Shown here piece after piece: positions 4,578-6,717 of a stretch of 6,717 nt of DNA. Each line of letters starts with the position of its first letter. Position 1 is the stretch's first letter. The notes beneath the pieces were generated by a model, which saw nothing but the letters and a program-made list of their open reading frames with translations, did no database searches and was not told the DNA's origin. Position numbers and translations under genes: made by a program. The DNA comes from Dehalococcoidales bacterium (lineage in GTDB: Bacteria; Chloroflexota; Dehalococcoidia; Dehalococcoidales; Fen-1064). The stretch covers positions 1-6,717 of the forward strand of contig DAOUVG010000086.1 of assembly GCA_030667735.1 (NCBI GenBank), given 5' to 3'.

Positions 4578-6065
4578 ATGAGAGTACTAAAAAGTCTAGC
4601 CCTCAGTCTCTTTGGCTTTCTACTCTTCCTGTCGCTCATCATCCTGGGTCCGGGGAACACGCTGAACAGTACCGTGCTGAACCCCGCCTTCATCGGCGCC
4701 GAAATTGACCGGATAGAGGTGTCCTCAATTGTGAGCGACGTCCTCAGCGAACAGGTTGACGAGGAGAAAGCCTTCCCTCCGGAACTGGAGACGGCTATCA
4801 TCAGCGCTGTCTACGAGATTGAACCTGTCGTGAAGGAGCAACTCAAGAGCGTTATTCAGTCCGTGGGTGACTACCTCAGGGGAAAGAAGGATGACCCCGA
4901 ACTGCGGCAGGTAATGGGTAATACCTTCCTCAATGCCACCTTTATCGAATCCGTGCTCGATAAGGTGGAGATGGCGGACATCACGGAGACGTTTGTTATC
5001 GAAGCACTGCCCGAGGAGTTTGCCGGCGCCCTGGTCAGCACTATCTCCGAGCAAGAAGCCGAGTTAAAAACCCGCATAGCGGCGGCTGTTGACCCCATCT
5101 TTGAATACCTCCTGGAAGAGACGGACAGCGTGGACCTGGTAACAATACTGCGGGACACGGTGCTGAGTACCGACTTCGTCACTACCCTCCTGGGCGAACT
5201 CGATATCTCTTACCTCTCGTCGGATTTCCTCCTTGATAACATCACCGGCCACATTCCTGAAGACATGGACATCCCCACTGACAGGCTGGAGGAGGCCGTG
5301 GCTGCCCTGGGGCCATCCATCACGGAAGCCATGAGCACCAACGTAGACGCGGTACTGGACTACCTGCTGGGACAGGTGCAGACACTGGACATAACAATCT
5401 CCCTGGGGCCGGTTATAGATAACATAGAGGGCATCCTGAGAGACACCTTGCTGGATTTCCTGCCTGCCGAGGTGGAGTTGCTGCCGCAGGACGAACGCGA
5501 CCAGCGGCTTGATGAATATCTCTCTGAAGTAATGGAATCAATCCCTTCGACCTTCGAGCTTGACGAGACGATGTTCGGCAGCGAGATACCCGAACAGATA
5601 GCGGCAGCACTGGCTGATGCCGAAGACGCCCTCACCGAGATGAGAAGCGAGATCGCCAAAGGCGTGCAAGAGGCTGAGGAAGCACTTGAGGAACCGAAGC
5701 AGTTTATCGGCTACTTCCTGAACGGGTACATGGGATTGCTGGCATTGATAGGAGTCTGTGTCCTGGCAATTATCGCCCTGCATCGCCGGGTGAAAGGGGC
5801 CTGTCTCCAGCTTGGTATCACTGCGCTGGTCTGTGGGGCCATAGAGTTTGCCGCCATCATCCTCGGTAAGAACTTTGCCGTAGCAAACATGGCCGAGTTG
5901 GATATACCGCAGGCAGTCCGGGGCTTGCCTGAACTGCTCATCACTGATTTTGCAGCCCCCCTGCAAACACTCAGCCTGGGTCTCCTGGGCATTGGGTTGG
6001 TCCTGATAGTCGTCTCTATCTTTTATCCGCGGTTCCGCGGAAAATCATCAGAGACCGAAGGCTAG
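4578..6065 (+). CDS. Repeat-containing integral membrane protein of unknown function
   Basis: I do not recognise this 495-residue protein. R2/K5 precede an uncleaved-looking membrane anchor (about 6-23). Then comes an ectodomain (about 31-375) with roughly 78 acidic and 19 basic residues by hand count. Three further membrane segments follow near 382-401, 408-429 and 462-483. Positive charges at LHRRVKG (401-407) and YPRFRGK (483-489) put both termini in the cytoplasm and the ectodomain outside. The ectodomain holds three divergent repeats of about 80 residues (32-115, 116-193, 194-289). Each opens with a pattern like L[NS]xxF[IV] (F38, F122, F200) and carries a late [DE]YL (98-100, 176-178, 261-263). 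LRDT recurs at 191-194 and 287-290. Residues 337-373 look like an acidic coiled coil next to the membrane. From memory the layout resembles uncharacterised actinobacterial membrane proteins with repeated LxxPxF-type modules. ATG 4578 follows a perfect promoter with no ribosome-binding site. No partner gene is adjacent in the same direction. Confidence 0.88.
   Translation: MRVLKSLALSLFGFLLFLSLIILGPGNTLNSTVLNPAFIGAEIDRIEVSSIVSDVLSEQVDEEKAFPPELETAIISAVYEIEPVVKEQLKSVIQSVGDYLRGKKDDPELRQVMGNTFLNATFIESVLDKVEMADITETFVIEALPEEFAGALVSTISEQEAELKTRIAAAVDPIFEYLLEETDSVDLVTILRDTVLSTDFVTTLLGELDISYLSSDFLLDNITGHIPEDMDIPTDRLEEAVAALGPSITEAMSTNVDAVLDYLLGQVQTLDITISLGPVIDNIEGILRDTLLDFLPAEVELLPQDERDQRLDEYLSEVMESIPSTFELDETMFGSEIPEQIAAALADAEDALTEMRSEIAKGVQEAEEALEEPKQFIGYFLNGYMGLLALIGVCVLAIIALHRRVKGACLQLGITALVCGAIEFAAIILGKNFAVANMAELDIPQAVRGLPELLITDFAAPLQTLSLGLLGIGLVLIVVSIFYPRFRGKSSETEG
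6027..6040. repeat. Tandem CCGCGG palindromes near the 3' end of the membrane protein gene
   Basis: CCGCGG occurs at 6027-6032 and 6035-6040, separated by TT, within codons for the C-terminal YPRFRG. The arrangement can fold back but has a 2-nt centre and no U-tract on either strand. It is recorded because it is the only GC-rich foldback close to the end of this gene. The convergent gap 6066-6120 holds no clear terminator. Confidence 0.35.
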
Positions 6066-6120
6066 CCGGCGGGGTCCGTATTTTCATTCCGAGGGGACAC
6101 CGGAACGCTCCCGGAGCACC

Positions 6121-6468
6121 TCAGTCATCCTCTTCTTCGTAAGAACCGAAGAAGAAATCCAGGTCCTCTTGCAGGCGGGAAACCTTCTCCGAAGGAAAGA
6201 GCTCCTCATTAATGTCTATTATCAGCTTCGTTTCGCCTTTGTCCAGACCCACGATGTGAGCCCGGAGATACTCTTTTCCTTCCTCACCTTCCCGGACGCT
6301 CTTGAAGGTAATCGTACCACGGTAAATGAATGATGAGGAGTCACTGGGCATGGAGTACGCCACCAGTTTGGCCTCGCCTATCACTACATCCTGCTTCTGA
6401 ACGAAGTCCTTTATCTCGTCGTACAGCAGTCCCGGGTTCACTTCCTGGTATACTTTCCTGATTTGCAT
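6121..6468 (-). CDS. Conserved-looking small acidic-tailed hypothetical protein
   Basis: This 115-residue soluble protein has no signal peptide or membrane segment, and I cannot assign it to a named family. An N-terminal part, MQIRKVYQEVNPGLLYDEI, leads into a mixed alpha/beta core with predicted strands at VVIGEAKLVAYSM (28-40), FIYRGTITFKSV (47-58), LRAHIVGL (68-75) and ETKLIIDI (79-86). Then comes a helix, SEKVSRLQEDLDFFFGSY (93-110), and the tail EEEDD. The frame stays open upstream to 6651, but I chose ATG 6468. It has GGAG/GAGGG ribosome-binding sequence 8-12 nt upstream, and the upstream extension would translate the hairpin repeats into low-quality sequence. It faces the membrane protein gene across 55 bp. 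I have an impression of similar proteins in Dehalococcoidia genomes, from memory only. Confidence 0.8.
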   Translation of the reverse strand: MQIRKVYQEVNPGLLYDEIKDFVQKQDVVIGEAKLVAYSMPSDSSSFIYRGTITFKSVREGEEGKEYLRAHIVGLDKGETKLIIDINEELFPSEKVSRLQEDLDFFFGSYEEEDD

Positions 6469-6545
6469 CTTTCGTCCCTCTCCTGGTTCTTCGTCGGTGG
6501 AAACCGGCAGGGTGATGAAAAACCCTTTCAACCAAACCGTGCGAG

Positions 6546-6642
6546 CGCCCCTAAGAAGGGGCGACGACTTCCCCTTCCTACCGAGGAAGGGGGTAAAGAT
6601 TATATCTGGGGGACACCGGCAGAATCTGGTTTTGGATTCTGC
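6546..6642. repeat. Array of three perfect hairpins, probable intergenic repeat element
   Basis: Three perfect inverted repeats follow one another. Hairpin 1 is CGCCCC (6546-6551) / GGGGCG (6558-6563), 6-bp stem, loop TAAGAA. Hairpin 2 is CCCCTTCCT (6571-6579) / AGGAAGGGG (6584-6592), 9-bp stem, loop ACCG. Hairpin 3 is GCAGAATC (6619-6626) / GATTCTGC (6635-6642), 8-bp stem, 8-nt loop. Between hairpins 2 and 3 lies a stretch with ATTATATCTGGGGGACACC, which I associate from memory with intergenic repeats in Dehalococcoidia genomes. Upstream of the 115-residue gene they could form a structured 5' leader. No U-tracts follow, so they are not ordinary terminators. Confidence 0.6.
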
Positions 6643-6664
6643 TAACGTCATTCTGCCTCGTCAA
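6636..6664 (-). promoter_or_regulatory. Candidate promoter upstream of the 115-residue gene
   Basis: On the minus strand TTGACG (6659-6664) is followed after 17 bp by CAGAAT (6636-6641), five and four of six to consensus. The -10 falls in one arm of hairpin 3, and the leader would be about 160 nt carrying hairpins 2 and 1. An alternative is the perfect TATAAT at 6599-6604 (minus), which has no -35 and no TGn extension. Neither is secure. The bases from 6665 to the right edge show nothing further. Confidence 0.25.
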
Positions 6665-6717
6665 CACTATTCACGTGGATGCCGCAATCTCATATTCCAT
6701 TAGCAGAGTCCCAATAA

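Noticed and set aside
5538..5966. 142-codon open frame antisense to the membrane protein gene
   Set aside because: No recognisable domains or start signals; explained as a shadow of the plus-strand gene.
6066..6120. Intrinsic terminator between the convergent membrane protein and orphan genes
   Set aside because: Only 4-bp foldbacks such as GCTC/GAGC were found and no U-tract follows a stem.
6469..6651. N-terminal extension of the 115-residue protein up to 6651
   Set aside because: It would translate through hairpins 1-3, gives proline/arginine-rich low-quality sequence and ignores the good ribosome-binding site just before ATG 6468.
1..6717. CRISPR array, phage, defence or toxin-antitoxin system
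   Set aside because: No regularly spaced repeats, no nuclease/transposase/toxin-like genes and no small overlapping gene pairs of that kind were seen; the recognisable genes are core functions.

Overview
The window looks like a housekeeping stretch of a bacterial chromosome, probably from the Chloroflexota (Dehalococcoidia-like). This assignment is an inference. It rests on the protein flavours (an archaeal-type endonuclease IV homologue, an Ndk with HASDA at the active site), a C-terminally acidic 115-residue orphan that resembles proteins I associate with that class, and degenerate dispersed repeats of a kind common in such genomes. No 16S or other decisive marker is present.

Layout from left to right. 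(1) 1-149 has no gene. It holds an extended -10 element firing leftwards off the edge and a short hairpin. (2) An endonuclease IV-like TIM-barrel gene (minus, 150-989) with a good sigma70 promoter. (3) A divergent spacer (990-1189) with a degenerate dispersed repeat, leading into rsfS (plus, ends 1564). (4) A minus-strand block read thiL > tsaE > tsaB > ndk (4298 down to 1591). thiL and tsaE overlap by 4 nt, tsaE and tsaB are 3 nt apart, and ndk follows after 78 nt with its own Shine-Dalgarno. ndk converges on rsfS. (5) A spacer (4299-4577) with tandem repeats resembling an insertion-sequence end, then a perfect TTGACA-18-TATAAT promoter. (6) A 495-residue unrecognised membrane protein (plus, 4578-6065) with an N-terminal anchor, a very acidic ectodomain of about 355 residues containing three divergent repeats, and three C-terminal membrane segments. 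(7) A convergent 115-residue orphan (minus, 6121-6468), preceded by three perfect hairpins in a row (6546-6642).

Functionally, TsaE and TsaB belong to the t6A37 tRNA modification complex. Its catalytic subunit TsaD and the TsaC enzyme are not in the window. ThiL makes thiamine diphosphate, Ndk balances nucleoside triphosphates, RsfS silences ribosomes, and the Nfo-like protein probably processes abasic DNA. These are core functions in one neighbourhood rather than a dedicated system.

I did not find a convincing new multi-gene system. The best leads are the repeat-built membrane protein, the repeated placement of TATAAT elements directly at start codons (probable leaderless mRNAs), an in-frame 18-bp duplication in thiL that forms a 13-bp hairpin, the hairpin array near the right edge, and the insertion-sequence-like relic.
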